A stretch of 7,378 bases of DNA, taken from positions 1 through 7,378 of the forward strand of contig URWR01000077.1 in NCBI GenBank assembly GCA_900551595.1, given 5' to 3'. The DNA is from an uncultured Coriobacteriaceae bacterium. GTDB lineage: Bacteria > Actinomycetota > Coriobacteriia > Coriobacteriales > Atopobiaceae. Position 1 is the first letter of the stretch; each line of letters starts with the position of its first letter. A program made the translations under genes and the position numbers. Shown here one piece after another: positions 1 to 6,383 of this stretch. The notes under the pieces are model-generated. The model ran no database searches. It was not told the DNA's origin and saw nothing but the letters and a program-made list of their open reading frames with translations.

Positions 1-587
1 CCGCCTACGTGTCCATTGATGTCAATCCTTCTTTAGAGTTGGGAGTCAATCGCCTGGGTCTTGTGAGTGATACTCAGGCTCTTAATGCCGACGGCGAAGC
101 CATTCTTGCTCAGACAGATGTCCGCTGGATGAGCTACGAAGATGCCCTGAACAGCATCAAGACAGAGATGGATAGCTACACGTCCTCCGATGCAGTAATA
201 GAAATAACCGTTGTGTGTGATGAGCAAGCATGGTCCAACGAACTCGCAGATGAAGGAATGCGATGCTTTGAAACCGGCAACGGACGGGTCGTTTGCTCCC
301 ATGCATCGTCACACGAACGCACCGAAGCTCACAACGCTGGCATGGGCATCGCAAAATGGCGCATCTACACGCAACTTGTTGAGGCAGGCGTTGCCATTTC
401 TCCTGAGGAAGCTTCCGAGATGACCATGCGTGAGCTCTACGATTTGGCAGCTCGGAAAAATGTTTTGCTCAACAACGCCTCGGATACAACAAGCTCCGGC
501 AGCAGCGAGGCTACCGGAGCACAAGAATCGCATGACAAACATAGCCATTCAAACTCAAAGCAACGTGGCAGGCATCACGCGCAGTAA
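1..587 (+). CDS. RsgI-like anti-sigma factor domain protein, C-terminal part (5' end outside window)
   Basis: The frame is open from the left edge (first whole codon at base 3) to TAA at 585-587. It begins AYVSIDVNPSLELGVNRLG, the hallmark of the middle domain of RsgI-type anti-sigma factors, which sits outside the membrane in that family. A GTG at 9 lies inside this motif and has no ribosome binding site, so it is not the start; an N-terminal sigma-binding segment and a membrane helix would be expected upstream, outside the window. A second family-like segment follows (GMGIAKWRIYTQLVEAG, then MTMRELYDLA). After it comes a low-complexity tail of about 35 residues rich in Ser, His and Gly. Three Cys occur in the middle (VVCDEQ, RCFE, VVCSH). 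In relatives the gene usually lies beside a sigma factor gene, which cannot be seen here. It converges with the acetyltransferase gene, with 12 bases between the stop codons and no evident terminator. Domain call fairly secure; exact role inferred. Confidence 0.75.
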   Translation, partial: AYVSIDVNPSLELGVNRLGLVSDTQALNADGEAILAQTDVRWMSYEDALNSIKTEMDSYTSSDAVIEITVVCDEQAWSNELADEGMRCFETGNGRVVCSHASSHERTEAHNAGMGIAKWRIYTQLVEAGVAISPEEASEMTMRELYDLAARKNVLLNNASDTTSSGSSEATGAQESHDKHSHSNSKQRGRHHAQ

Positions 588-599
588 AACTGACAGACC

Positions 600-1238
600 T
601 TAGGACTGGGATGCAAGTGCCTCGTCAATAGTGCGTATCTCACGTGCAGGCACGCCGCCAACGATAGTTCGTGGCGCTACATCGCGCGTAACAACAGCGC
701 CTGCTGCAATAATAGCTCCGTCACCGATAGTAACGCCCCTCGTTATTGTTGCACTTGCACCTATCCAAACGTCATTTCCAATAGTAACTGGCGCACAATG
801 AAGCACTGCTCGCTTGTGAGGATCAATATCATGGTCAAGCGTGGCGATTACTACGTTATGACCTATCAATGCGCCGTCACCAATAGAGATCCCACCTTGG
901 TCTTGAAAATGACAACCGCTGTTGATAAACACGCCGTTACCAACCTGAATATTCAGACCAAAGTCAGTATGAAACGGTGGAAACATGCTAAAACCGTTGC
1001 ACGATGCCACACCAATGAGATCTGCAAAAAGTCCGCCCACCTCATCGGGCGTATGATATGCCCCATTCAATTGCGCAGTAAGACGCAACGCTCGTTGTGC
1101 CCCAGCATGAAGCACCTCAGCGTCTGCTGTGCCTGGCACTATAGGCTCTCTTGCTGCACGGTGGGCAAGAAACGCTCTTAGCGCAGCTTCACTTACCCCA
1201 ATTTCCTCCGCAGCTTTTGCGCATAACGTGTTATCCAA
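600..1238 (-). CDS. sugar O-acetyltransferase of the maltose/galactoside acetyltransferase type (left-handed beta-helix)
   Basis: Likely acetyl-CoA-dependent O-acetyltransferase of the hexapeptide-repeat family, cytoplasmic and trimeric in known relatives. From residue 86 the protein follows the family pattern: FPPFHTDFG, then [18 protein letters not shown], then the catalytic-His loop [11 protein letters not shown] (probable catalytic His 136), then [20 protein letters not shown] and GAVVTRDV with the closing VGGVPA. LNGAYHT near residue 55 matches the family's helical N-terminal region. The open frame extends to ATG 1322, but that extension overlaps 92 bases of the hydrolase gene and encodes an out-of-place hydrophobic stretch. 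I prefer TTG at 1236-1238 (212 residues): it has GAGAGG four bases upstream and overlaps the hydrolase stop by 8 bases, suggesting translational coupling. The N-terminal 30 or so residues still look longer than usual. The acceptor substrate cannot be told from sequence. Confidence 0.85.
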   Translation of the reverse strand: MDNTLCAKAAEEIGVSEAALRAFLAHRAAREPIVPGTADAEVLHAGAQRALRLTAQLNGAYHTPDEVGGLFADLIGVASCNGFSMFPPFHTDFGLNIQVGNGVFINSGCHFQDQGGISIGDGALIGHNVVIATLDHDIDPHKRAVLHCAPVTIGNDVWIGASATITRGVTIGDGAIIAAGAVVTRDVAPRTIVGGVPAREIRTIDEALASQS

Positions 1239-2220
1239 GATACCTCTCAAAGAACGACTGCATATGATTCCAAGGAATAGCATTGTTGCTGCCACCGTCA
1301 TAGAGATCGGTATGCACCGCACCAGGGACTACCTCGAAATATTTATTGTCGCCTGTGAGTTGTTCGAAAGCATCTTTGCCCATATAGAACGAGTGGGCCT
1401 TATCCCCATGCATCACCATAACGGCATTTTCGATCTCGCTGGCATAGCAGAGAATCGGCTGGTTAAGAAACCTCATCCAGCCAATAACATTCCAACCGTC
1501 GTTTGAGTTGAGTGAGCGTGGATGATAGCCGCGAGGTGTCTTGTAGTAATCGTAGTAATCCTTAACAAAGAAGGGCGCATCCTCAGGCAGCGGATCGACC
1601 ACACCACCTGCACGCTCGTAGCTTCCCGATTGGTAATCAGATGTGCGTTGAGCAGCTAAAGCACGCCTGCTCTCCATGCGCTTCTCTACACTATCGTCCG
1701 CATCAAAGTAACCTTTTGCATTGACACGGCTCATATCGTACATGGTGCTTGCAACCGTAGCTTTAATACGCGGATCAAGCGCTGCAGCATTGAGTGCAAG
1801 TCCACCCCAACCACAAATACCGATGATGCCAATCTTCTCTGCGTCGACATCTTCACGGCAGCTGAGATAATCAACCGCCGCCATAAAGTCTTCTGTGTTG
1901 ATATCCGGAGAAGCCATATAGCGCGGCTCTCCACCCGACTCGCCACAATATGAAGGATCAAACGCAAGCGTAAGAAACCCACGTTCAGCCATAGTTTGTG
2001 CATATAGACCAGAACACTGTTCTTTTACGGCACCAAAAGGCCCACAGACCGCAATCGCAGCCATACGAGCATCCTTCGCGGCATTGGCAGGGCGATACAA
2101 ATCTGCCGCTAACGTGATGCCATAGCGGTTATGAAACGTCACCTTTGAATGATCAACTCTGTCAGATTTTGGAAAGGTCTTATCCCAATCTTGCGTGAGA
2201 TTAAGCTGTGCCTCCTGCAT
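1231..2220 (-). CDS. alpha/beta hydrolase with dienelactone-hydrolase-like Cys nucleophile
   Basis: A 329-residue cytoplasmic alpha/beta hydrolase with no signal peptide. The nucleophile elbow is [10 protein letters not shown] (131-140), with Cys136 at the position usually held by Ser. This resembles the GxCxxGG elbows of YcjY-like and dienelactone hydrolase proteins. Probable remaining triad members are Asp273 (MHGDKAHS) and His303 (GAVHTDLYD). The oxyanion-side strand is [15 protein letters not shown] (54-68), and [14 protein letters not shown] (87-100) matches the conserved region after the second strand. The ATG at 2218-2220 has AAAGGAG six bases upstream, a clear start. It is the first gene of a two-gene operon with the acetyltransferase and is divergent from a LysR-type regulator, which probably controls it. 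The substrate is unknown: an ester or thioester is possible, and some relatives are annotated only as peptidase-like or general hydrolases. Family call strong, reaction unassigned. Confidence 0.88.
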   Translation of the reverse strand: MQEAQLNLTQDWDKTFPKSDRVDHSKVTFHNRYGITLAADLYRPANAAKDARMAAIAVCGPFGAVKEQCSGLYAQTMAERGFLTLAFDPSYCGESGGEPRYMASPDINTEDFMAAVDYLSCREDVDAEKIGIIGICGWGGLALNAAALDPRIKATVASTMYDMSRVNAKGYFDADDSVEKRMESRRALAAQRTSDYQSGSYERAGGVVDPLPEDAPFFVKDYYDYYKTPRGYHPRSLNSNDGWNVIGWMRFLNQPILCYASEIENAVMVMHGDKAHSFYMGKDAFEQLTGDNKYFEVVPGAVHTDLYDGGSNNAIPWNHMQSFFERYLG

Positions 2221-2297
2221 AGTGCACTCCTTTCATAAGTTTATCTGCAAACGGAAAAGCGATGTATCAAACACAACATCACTCAATGTGCTCTTTT

Positions 2298-2326
2298 ACC
2301 TTATGACGCTCTGCAGCTATAGTGAA
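2298..2326 (-). promoter_or_regulatory. tentative promoter of the hydrolase-acetyltransferase operon
   Basis: On the minus strand TTCACT (2321-2326) and TAAGGT (2298-2303) are separated by 17 bases. The -10 is poor, as would suit an activator-dependent promoter. The -35 abuts the second LTTR-like box (2327-2341), the usual place for an activation half-site. No better promoter was found between 2221 and 2364. Weak by itself; position relative to the boxes is the main argument. Confidence 0.3.
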
Positions 2327-2341
2327 TGTCCTAAAATGCAA
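2327..2341. promoter_or_regulatory. second, imperfect LTTR box (candidate activation site)
   Basis: On the minus strand TTGCATTTTAGGACA matches the perfect box at 2350-2364 (TTGCCTTTTAGGCAA) at 12 of 15 positions. The two centres are 23 bases apart, about two helical turns, the arrangement expected for paired recognition and activation sites of LysR-type regulators. It lies on the hydrolase side of the perfect palindrome. Confidence 0.45.
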
Positions 2342-2349
2342 ATAGCTTA

Positions 2350-2364
2350 TTGCCTTTTAGGCAA
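2350..2364. promoter_or_regulatory. perfect LTTR-type palindrome, probable LysR operator
   Basis: TTGCC-N5-GGCAA is a perfect 5-base-arm inverted repeat that contains the T-N11-A core (T2351, A2363) typical of LysR-type recognition sites. It lies 54-68 bases upstream of the lysR ATG, in the divergent intergenic region. It sits just upstream of or over the -35 region implied by the TATAAC at 2383-2388, so binding there would fit autorepression. Confidence 0.55.
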
Positions 2365-2382
2365 CGCTCTCATTTTTTGAGA

Positions 2383-2388
2383 TATAAC
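2383..2388 (+). promoter_or_regulatory. candidate -10 element of lysR
   Basis: TATAAC lies 29 bases upstream of the lysR ATG. No good -35 is present; the expected position (about 2360-2365, GGCAAC) falls on the right arm of the LTTR palindrome. This is typical of autoregulated LysR-type genes but weak as a stand-alone promoter. Confidence 0.35.
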
Positions 2389-2417
2389 ATGACGATCTTT
2401 TACGGGGAGTTTTGGCC

Positions 2418-3341
2418 ATGGAGTTGCGCACACTTCATTACTTTCACGTGCTTGCCCGCGAAGGAAGTATTACAGGTGCTGCTCAAGCGCTGCATATTAC
2501 AGCTCCCACACTTTCCCGTCAGTTAGCATCGCTTGAGCGAGAGTTTGGCCGCGAGCTCTACCGACGCACTTCTCGTGGCATTGTCCTAACCGAACATGGA
2601 CTTATCCTCGATCGATATGCCGAAACATTTACTGATCTGGCTGATAAGGTCCGAGACGAGCTTGCACTTCCTGCCAACACTGTTTCAGGTCCCATGCATG
2701 TTGCTGCTGGAGAGACGCACATGACCAGCCTGCTAGCCCGCACCTTTGCTGCTGTAAGACAGAGCTACCCTGATGTAACTTTTCAGCTCTACAGCGGCAG
2801 TTCAACTGACTTACTTGAGAACTTGGCGCGTGGAGCCTATGACTTTATGTTGGAATGCGAAGTACGCCCTCATGTTGATATGAATGTACTTGAGTTGCCA
2901 GGCGGTGACACCTGGGGTGTACTTGTACCTGCCGCCGATTCCCTTGCTCAAAAGAAAGCTGTGCGGCCAAACGACTTACTGAACAGACCTCTTATTTGTT
3001 CTCGTCAAGCAATGGCATCGAAGATGTTTCATGATTGGGCAAAAGAGTTGGCAGAGCAGATGGATGTTGTTGCTTATTACAATCTCCCCTGCAATGGGCG
3101 CTACTTTGTAGAGCAGGGCGTGGGAATAATGCTTACCTATGACGGGATCTTTGAAACACATACTGGCGGATCGATTGCATTTGTTCCTCTGGATCCACCG
3201 CTCATTTCCCGACAAGGTATTATTTGGCGTAAGGTTATTCCAACACCGCCAGCTCAAGTATTCCTCGATGAACTACGGCGTCAAATTGGATTTGAGGAGT
3301 TTGCTGCAGCATCAAAAACTGGACAGCCCCAAGGCGACTAG
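2418..3341 (+). CDS. LysR-type transcriptional regulator
   Basis: A 307-residue LysR-type DNA-binding regulator. The winged helix-turn-helix spans about residues 1-62: MELRTLHYFHVLAREGSIT opens it, AAQALHITAPTLSRQLASLE is the recognition region, and RTSRGIVLTEHG forms the wing. The linker helix follows (about 65-90), then a substrate-binding-protein-like effector domain to the end (VAAGETHMTSLLARTFAAVR starts the first half-domain; RPLICSRQ begins the returning part). The ATG at 2418 is preferred over TTG 2412 because GGGGAG at 2404-2409 is 8 bases from the ATG but only 2 from the TTG, and LysR proteins normally begin MELRxL. It is divergent from the hydrolase-acetyltransferase operon, with a two-box operator between them, so it most likely controls that operon and itself. 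The inducer is unknown. No terminator for this strand is seen after the stop; transcription would run antisense into tRNA-Pro. Confidence 0.93.
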   Translation: MELRTLHYFHVLAREGSITGAAQALHITAPTLSRQLASLEREFGRELYRRTSRGIVLTEHGLILDRYAETFTDLADKVRDELALPANTVSGPMHVAAGETHMTSLLARTFAAVRQSYPDVTFQLYSGSSTDLLENLARGAYDFMLECEVRPHVDMNVLELPGGDTWGVLVPAADSLAQKKAVRPNDLLNRPLICSRQAMASKMFHDWAKELAEQMDVVAYYNLPCNGRYFVEQGVGIMLTYDGIFETHTGGSIAFVPLDPPLISRQGIIWRKVIPTPPAQVFLDELRRQIGFEEFAAASKTGQPQGD

Positions 3342-3357
3342 CAGCATCGAAACTCGC

Positions 3358-3386
3358 AAAAAAGCCGCCGGCATAGAGCCGACGGC
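3358..3386 (-). terminator. intrinsic terminator of tRNA-Pro
   Basis: On the minus strand GCCGTCGGC (3386-3378), loop TCTAT and GCCGGCGGC (3372-3364) form a 9-pair stem with one G-U pair, followed at once by six T (3363-3358). It begins 11 bases after the tRNA CCA end. On the plus strand there is no T run after the stem, so it would not be an intrinsic terminator for lysR. Confidence 0.88.
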
Positions 3387-3396
3387 CATTACGTCC

Positions 3397-3473
<77 letters not shown>

Positions 3474-3514
3474 TTTTGCAACAATATATCCTATCAGATT
3501 CGACGCGCGCCTTG

Positions 3515-3537
3515 CCAAGAAACCTTACTTTTCTTGG
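3515..3537. repeat. 8-base-arm inverted repeat between the surface gene and tRNA-Pro
   Basis: CCAAGAAA (3515-3522) and TTTCTTGG (3530-3537) are perfect inverted arms around a 7-base loop. It lies 54-76 bases past the stop of the surface-protein gene and 42 bases upstream of the tRNA. There is no T run on either side, so an intrinsic terminator is not supported. It could be an mRNA 3' hairpin or a binding site near the tRNA promoter (the minus strand contains TTGGCA here). Confidence 0.5.
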
Positions 3538-3590
3538 TCAATTAATTAATAGAAAGCAGTTCATTGACCGTCTATCCGATAATGATTGTG

Positions 3591-5345
3591 CTAATCCCTC
3601 TGAAAACGTCGTGAAGAGACAATACATAGAGCACCAGCAATGCCCGCAACAAGTCCAGAGACTACCGAAACAGTGTCATCGCTTGTTGCAGGAAGGGCGT
3701 CGGCTTCATTCTCTTCAGATGAATCTGTCTGGATGTCAGAAGACTCCTCATCGGTAGATGTTTGCACGTCTGAAATCTTTTCAAGATTATTGATCGCCTC
3801 ATTGATGGCTGCCGCCATAGCATCCACTTCACCCTGATGTGAAATATCTAACCCTTCACGAACCTCGCTAAGCGCTTTATCTAGGACTGCAAGAGAGTCG
3901 GCAGTATAGAGCGTTCTGTCGATCTTATCGGCCGACGTACGCGCAGCATCAACAGCCGAATAATCCGCAGGGAGGTATTCAAGGTTATTGAGGGCTTCAT
4001 TGATGGCCGCCGCCATGGCATCGACTTCGTCCTGATGAGTAATGTCTAACCCCTCATGTACTCCATCGAGCGCTTTGTCCAACGCTGCAAGGGAGTTGTC
4101 AGTATAAAGAGTTCGATCAAGATTATCGGCCGACGTACGTGCAGCATCGACAGCCGAATAGTTTGCGGGCAGATATTCGAGGTTATTGAGCGCCTCGTTG
4201 ATGGTATCCGCCATAGCATCAACTTCGTCCTGCTCTAAGATAGTTTTATTGCTGTCGATTTTTGCAACCGCCTCATCGACCGCTTTGAGGGAAGGTTCGG
4301 TGTACAGGCTTCGATCAATCGCATCGGCATTAGCTTTCGCAGTATTGACGGCAGCATAATCAGCCGGCGCAATATCAATAACAGTGTTGTTATATTTGTA
4401 ATACAGACCATAGGCTGAGTCTTCAGCCCATGTAATAGAGCTCTCTGGTCCAATTTCTGCAATCGTAAGACTTCCGACAGGGTCGCCCGGATCATAGATT
4501 CCAAACGGTGCAGCAGTGCCATACAACACAACATTATTCTTCGTGTTCACATCAATATAGCGTGCAATAACAGCAGCGGCGTAACTACTGGCTTCACCAG
4601 TGGCACGGATACTTACATTGCCTCCTGTAATAGCCACCTTGAGCATGTTGAAATCACTCGCGTCTTGACCAGGAATGTATACACCTGCATGCTGTCCTGT
4701 CAGATCAACCACACCACCTGAGAAAACAACAGGACCCAGGTTGCTATAGATCACATCAGATCCGCCAATACGGGAAGCATCTGCAGTCACTGATCCTCCG
4801 GATATTTCTACCCGATGGTCAACAAATGCAAGCTGTGCGTTGCATTCAATATTCCCGGATTGAAACGAAATGCCATCTGCATATATACCGTACAAATATG
4901 TATTGTTATTTTCCTCAGAAGTCACAAGGTGTAGATATGCATCGTCATTGCCAGTGAACGTGATTGTTGCGTCGGTACTAATCAGATAAATGGAGCCAGT
5001 TTGGTTGGTGGCTTCCAAGGTATTGTCACCCTCAAGATGAATGGTGACGTTTGTCAATCCGCTCCCAAAATGAAGAACATTTGAATTTTGCGGTAGCTCG
5101 GTCTGAATATAACAGTCTCGAAGCGTGAGAGTGCCGCTGGTACCATCGCCTGAGGGCTCCCACTTCCACCCTTCACTATTCAGCTGATCAGTGGGCTGTG
5201 TTGTCGAATCAATATCAAGAGGTGTAGCTCGTGTTGGAGTACCGTTTGCTGCATAGACATGAACAGGAAAACCAAGAATGACCGCCATCACAGCAGCTAT
5301 GCAAAAAATCCTAGAAATACCGCTGATTAATTTACGTGTAAGCAA
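3591..5345 (-). CDS. sortase-anchored surface protein with beta-helix-like region and three FIVAR repeats; probable phase-variable gene, OFF as written
   Basis: A 584-codon frame (TTG 5345 to TAG 3591) for a secreted wall protein. Residues 1-32 are a signal peptide (core IFCIAAVMAVILGFPVHVYA, likely cut after VYA). Residues about 33-320 are rich in Asn, Thr, Gly and short beta strands (TLTLRDCYI, VTIHLEGDNTLEA, VEISGGSVTA, VAITGGNVSI), like right-handed beta-helix or carbohydrate-binding surface proteins. Three 66-residue FIVAR repeats follow (328-393, 394-459, 460-524), then an acidic Ser linker, LPATS (551-555), a hydrophobic helix (559-577) and the tail RRFQRD: a sortase signal with Ser in place of Gly. 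TTG 5345 has no ribosome binding site. The real start is probably ATG 5369-5371, with AAAGGAG four bases upstream, but an 8-C run (5349-5356) leaves it out of frame; 9 C would give a 593-residue protein. Probably involved in adhesion, by inference. A homopolymer sequencing error or a plain pseudogene are alternatives. Confidence 0.85.
   Translation of the reverse strand: MLTRKLISGISRIFCIAAVMAVILGFPVHVYAANGTPTRATPLDIDSTTQPTDQLNSEGWKWEPSGDGTSGTLTLRDCYIQTELPQNSNVLHFGSGLTNVTIHLEGDNTLEATNQTGSIYLISTDATITFTGNDDAYLHLVTSEENNNTYLYGIYADGISFQSGNIECNAQLAFVDHRVEISGGSVTADASRIGGSDVIYSNLGPVVFSGGVVDLTGQHAGVYIPGQDASDFNMLKVAITGGNVSIRATGEASSYAAAVIARYIDVNTKNNVVLYGTAAPFGIYDPGDPVGSLTIAEIGPESSITWAEDSAYGLYYKYNNTVIDIAPADYAAVNTAKANADAIDRSLYTEPSLKAVDEAVAKIDSNKTILEQDEVDAMADTINEALNNLEYLPANYSAVDAARTSADNLDRTLYTDNSLAALDKALDGVHEGLDITHQDEVDAMAAAINEALNNLEYLPADYSAVDAARTSADKIDRTLYTADSLAVLDKALSEVREGLDISHQGEVDAMAAAINEAINNLEKISDVQTSTDEESSDIQTDSSEENEADALPATSDDTVSVVSGLVAGIAGALCIVSSRRFQRD
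3774..4364 (-). repeat. three tandem 198-base repeats encoding FIVAR domains
   Basis: Units lie at 4364-4167, 4166-3969 and 3968-3774 within the surface-protein gene, with a period of exactly 66 codons. Each opens with A(D/N)Y(S/A)AV and carries DR(T/S)LYT and EVDAMA, ending in a NNLE helix. Units 2 and 3 are about 80% identical in protein by eye; unit 1 is more diverged. Such in-frame repeats can gain or lose units by recombination. Confidence 0.88.
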
Positions 5346-5348
5346 GGA

Positions 5349-5356
5349 GGGGGGGG
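5349..5356. repeat. homopolymer of eight G (eight C on the coding strand), candidate phase-variation tract
   Basis: A run of 8 G on the plus strand, followed on its left by AGG, lies between the ribosome-bound ATG (5369-5371) and the long frame of the surface protein. It is located within codons 6-8 counted from the ATG. With 8 C, translation from the ATG ends after 14 codons at TAA 5327-5329. With 9 or 6 C it enters the 584-codon frame. With 7 C it also stops early. Confidence 0.75.
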
Positions 5357-5368
5357 TAACAACCTTTT

Positions 5369-5382
5369 CATGGCTCTCCTTT
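5369..5382 (-). promoter_or_regulatory. ribosome binding site and ATG of the surface-protein gene (out of frame here)
   Basis: On the minus strand AAAGGAG (5382-5376), spacer AGCC, then ATG (5371-5369). The codons that follow read MKRLLPPP, a typical basic start of a signal peptide. No other Shine-Dalgarno sequence exists between here and the hydrophobic core of the signal peptide, so this ATG is the best candidate for the native start. Confidence 0.7.
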
Positions 5383-5403
5383 GTACAAAGAGTGGACTGA
5401 GTA

Positions 5404-5432
5404 ATTGTACTTCATCTGAAAACCAGTTGAAA
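5404..5432 (-). promoter_or_regulatory. probable promoter of the surface-protein gene
   Basis: On the minus strand TACAAT (5409-5404) is a good -10, with TTTCAA (5432-5427) as a weak -35 at a 17-base spacing. Transcription would begin near 5397, giving a short leader of about 25 bases before the ATG at 5371. It fits the idea that ATG 5371, not TTG 5345, is the native start. Confidence 0.5.
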
Positions 5433-5472
5433 TTTATCCGCTCTATGAACCGTTAGCCGGAGGAGTTCTCAG

Positions 5473-6381
5473 CTAGATGCGACAAATACCATGATCGCGT
5501 ACTTTCGTTGCACACGACCACCAGCCATGTATTTGGGCTGCCTGCGCAATACGCGTTGCATTATCTGAACTATCACAGAGGGCAAAGACACAGCTGCCTG
5601 AACCGCTCACCTGTGCGACAAGTGCGTGGTCCTGGTTGCTCAACCACTTCAAGACTTGAGCACACCCTTCATGTAGGCGACATGCCACAGGACCGAGATT
5701 GTTTGTTACTGCGCACACCATCTTATCGGTGTCACCTGCACGCAATGCACTCAGCATCTCATCGAGCGAACCAGCTTCAACAGGGCAGCGATCAAAGTCT
5801 GCATAAGCGGCCGGCGTGGAAACACCGTGTCCAGGCGGACGCACAAGCGCAACGGGAAGAGCATCGAGCGCAGCAAACTCCTCCGCCAGCACATCGCCCG
5901 CTCCAGCAAAATAACAGGGCTTTCCAGATAGGAAAAACGGTACGTCTGCCCCTACCTGACGCGCTACCTCGCTCACACGCACATCTGCAGTATCAATTCC
6001 CGATAGCTCGCAAAGAGCACACAATACGGCAGCTGCATCCGCAGAAGCACCGCCTAATCCAGCTTGGGATGGAATGTGCTTTTCAATATGAATTTCTACG
6101 GATGCGTCATAGGAAAACATGCTTGCAAATGCCTGCGCTGCTTTCCAGCAAGTATTTTTCTCCTGTGGTACATGTGCCGAGGGATCGCAGCTCACTGACA
6201 GGTCTTTTGCAGGCCGAACAAACACTTTGTCGGATATATCCACCGCGGTCATTACTGAATCAACGCGGTGGTATCCACGTTCATCTTTTTCTGTATAAAC
6301 ACCAAGATACAGATTGATTTTTGCAGGCGCCTCAAATGCAAGCCAACCATCAGAAGCAGCATATGACAACGCCGAAGCCAT
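5473..6381 (-). CDS. ispE: 4-diphosphocytidyl-2-C-methyl-D-erythritol kinase
   Basis: GHMP-family kinase that phosphorylates CDP-methylerythritol at the 2-hydroxyl using ATP, in the non-mevalonate (MEP) pathway to isoprenoids; cytoplasmic. Family marks are all present. APAKINLYLGV (18-28) carries the substrate-site Lys21. The ATP loop is PSQAGLGGASADAAAVL (104-120). GADVPFFLSG holds the probable catalytic Asp146, and the C-terminal glycine motif is VSGSGSCVFAL (258-268). At 302 residues the length is normal, with about 17 residues before the first strand. ATG 6379-6381 has CAGGAG five bases upstream and starts 2 bases after the veg stop, so the two are cotranscribed. The spacing of about 100 bases to the next gene downstream (the surface protein) shows no clear terminator, so some readthrough is possible. 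Its presence implies an MEP pathway in the organism. Confidence 0.96.
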   Translation of the reverse strand: MASALSYAASDGWLAFEAPAKINLYLGVYTEKDERGYHRVDSVMTAVDISDKVFVRPAKDLSVSCDPSAHVPQEKNTCWKAAQAFASMFSYDASVEIHIEKHIPSQAGLGGASADAAAVLCALCELSGIDTADVRVSEVARQVGADVPFFLSGKPCYFAGAGDVLAEEFAALDALPVALVRPPGHGVSTPAAYADFDRCPVEAGSLDEMLSALRAGDTDKMVCAVTNNLGPVACRLHEGCAQVLKWLSNQDHALVAQVSGSGSCVFALCDSSDNATRIAQAAQIHGWWSCATKVRDHGICRI

Positions 6382-6383
6382 GC

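Noticed and set aside
9..11. GTG as the start of the RsgI-like protein
   Set aside because: The family motif continues upstream of it to the window edge (AYV before SIDVNPS) and no ribosome binding site is present. The gene is truncated by the window.
1239..1322. N-terminal hydrophobic extension of the acetyltransferase (from ATG 1322)
   Set aside because: It overlaps the conserved C-terminus of the hydrolase in another frame and is unlike the cytoplasmic family. TTG 1238 with GAGAGG upstream explains the gene better.
2195..2380. 61-codon plus-strand frame across the lysR-hydrolase intergenic region
   Set aside because: It starts inside the hydrolase gene on the opposite strand, crosses the regulatory boxes and has no ribosome binding site or recognisable content.
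3364..3386. Terminator for lysR on the plus strand
   Set aside because: The stem is followed on that strand by CATTACG with no T run; the T run exists only for the minus strand, where it ends tRNA-Pro.
5508..6317. 269-codon plus-strand open frame opposite ispE
   Set aside because: It is antisense to a clearly conserved ispE, has His/Gln/Arg-rich low-information composition, no ribosome binding site context and no recognisable domain. It is a shadow frame.
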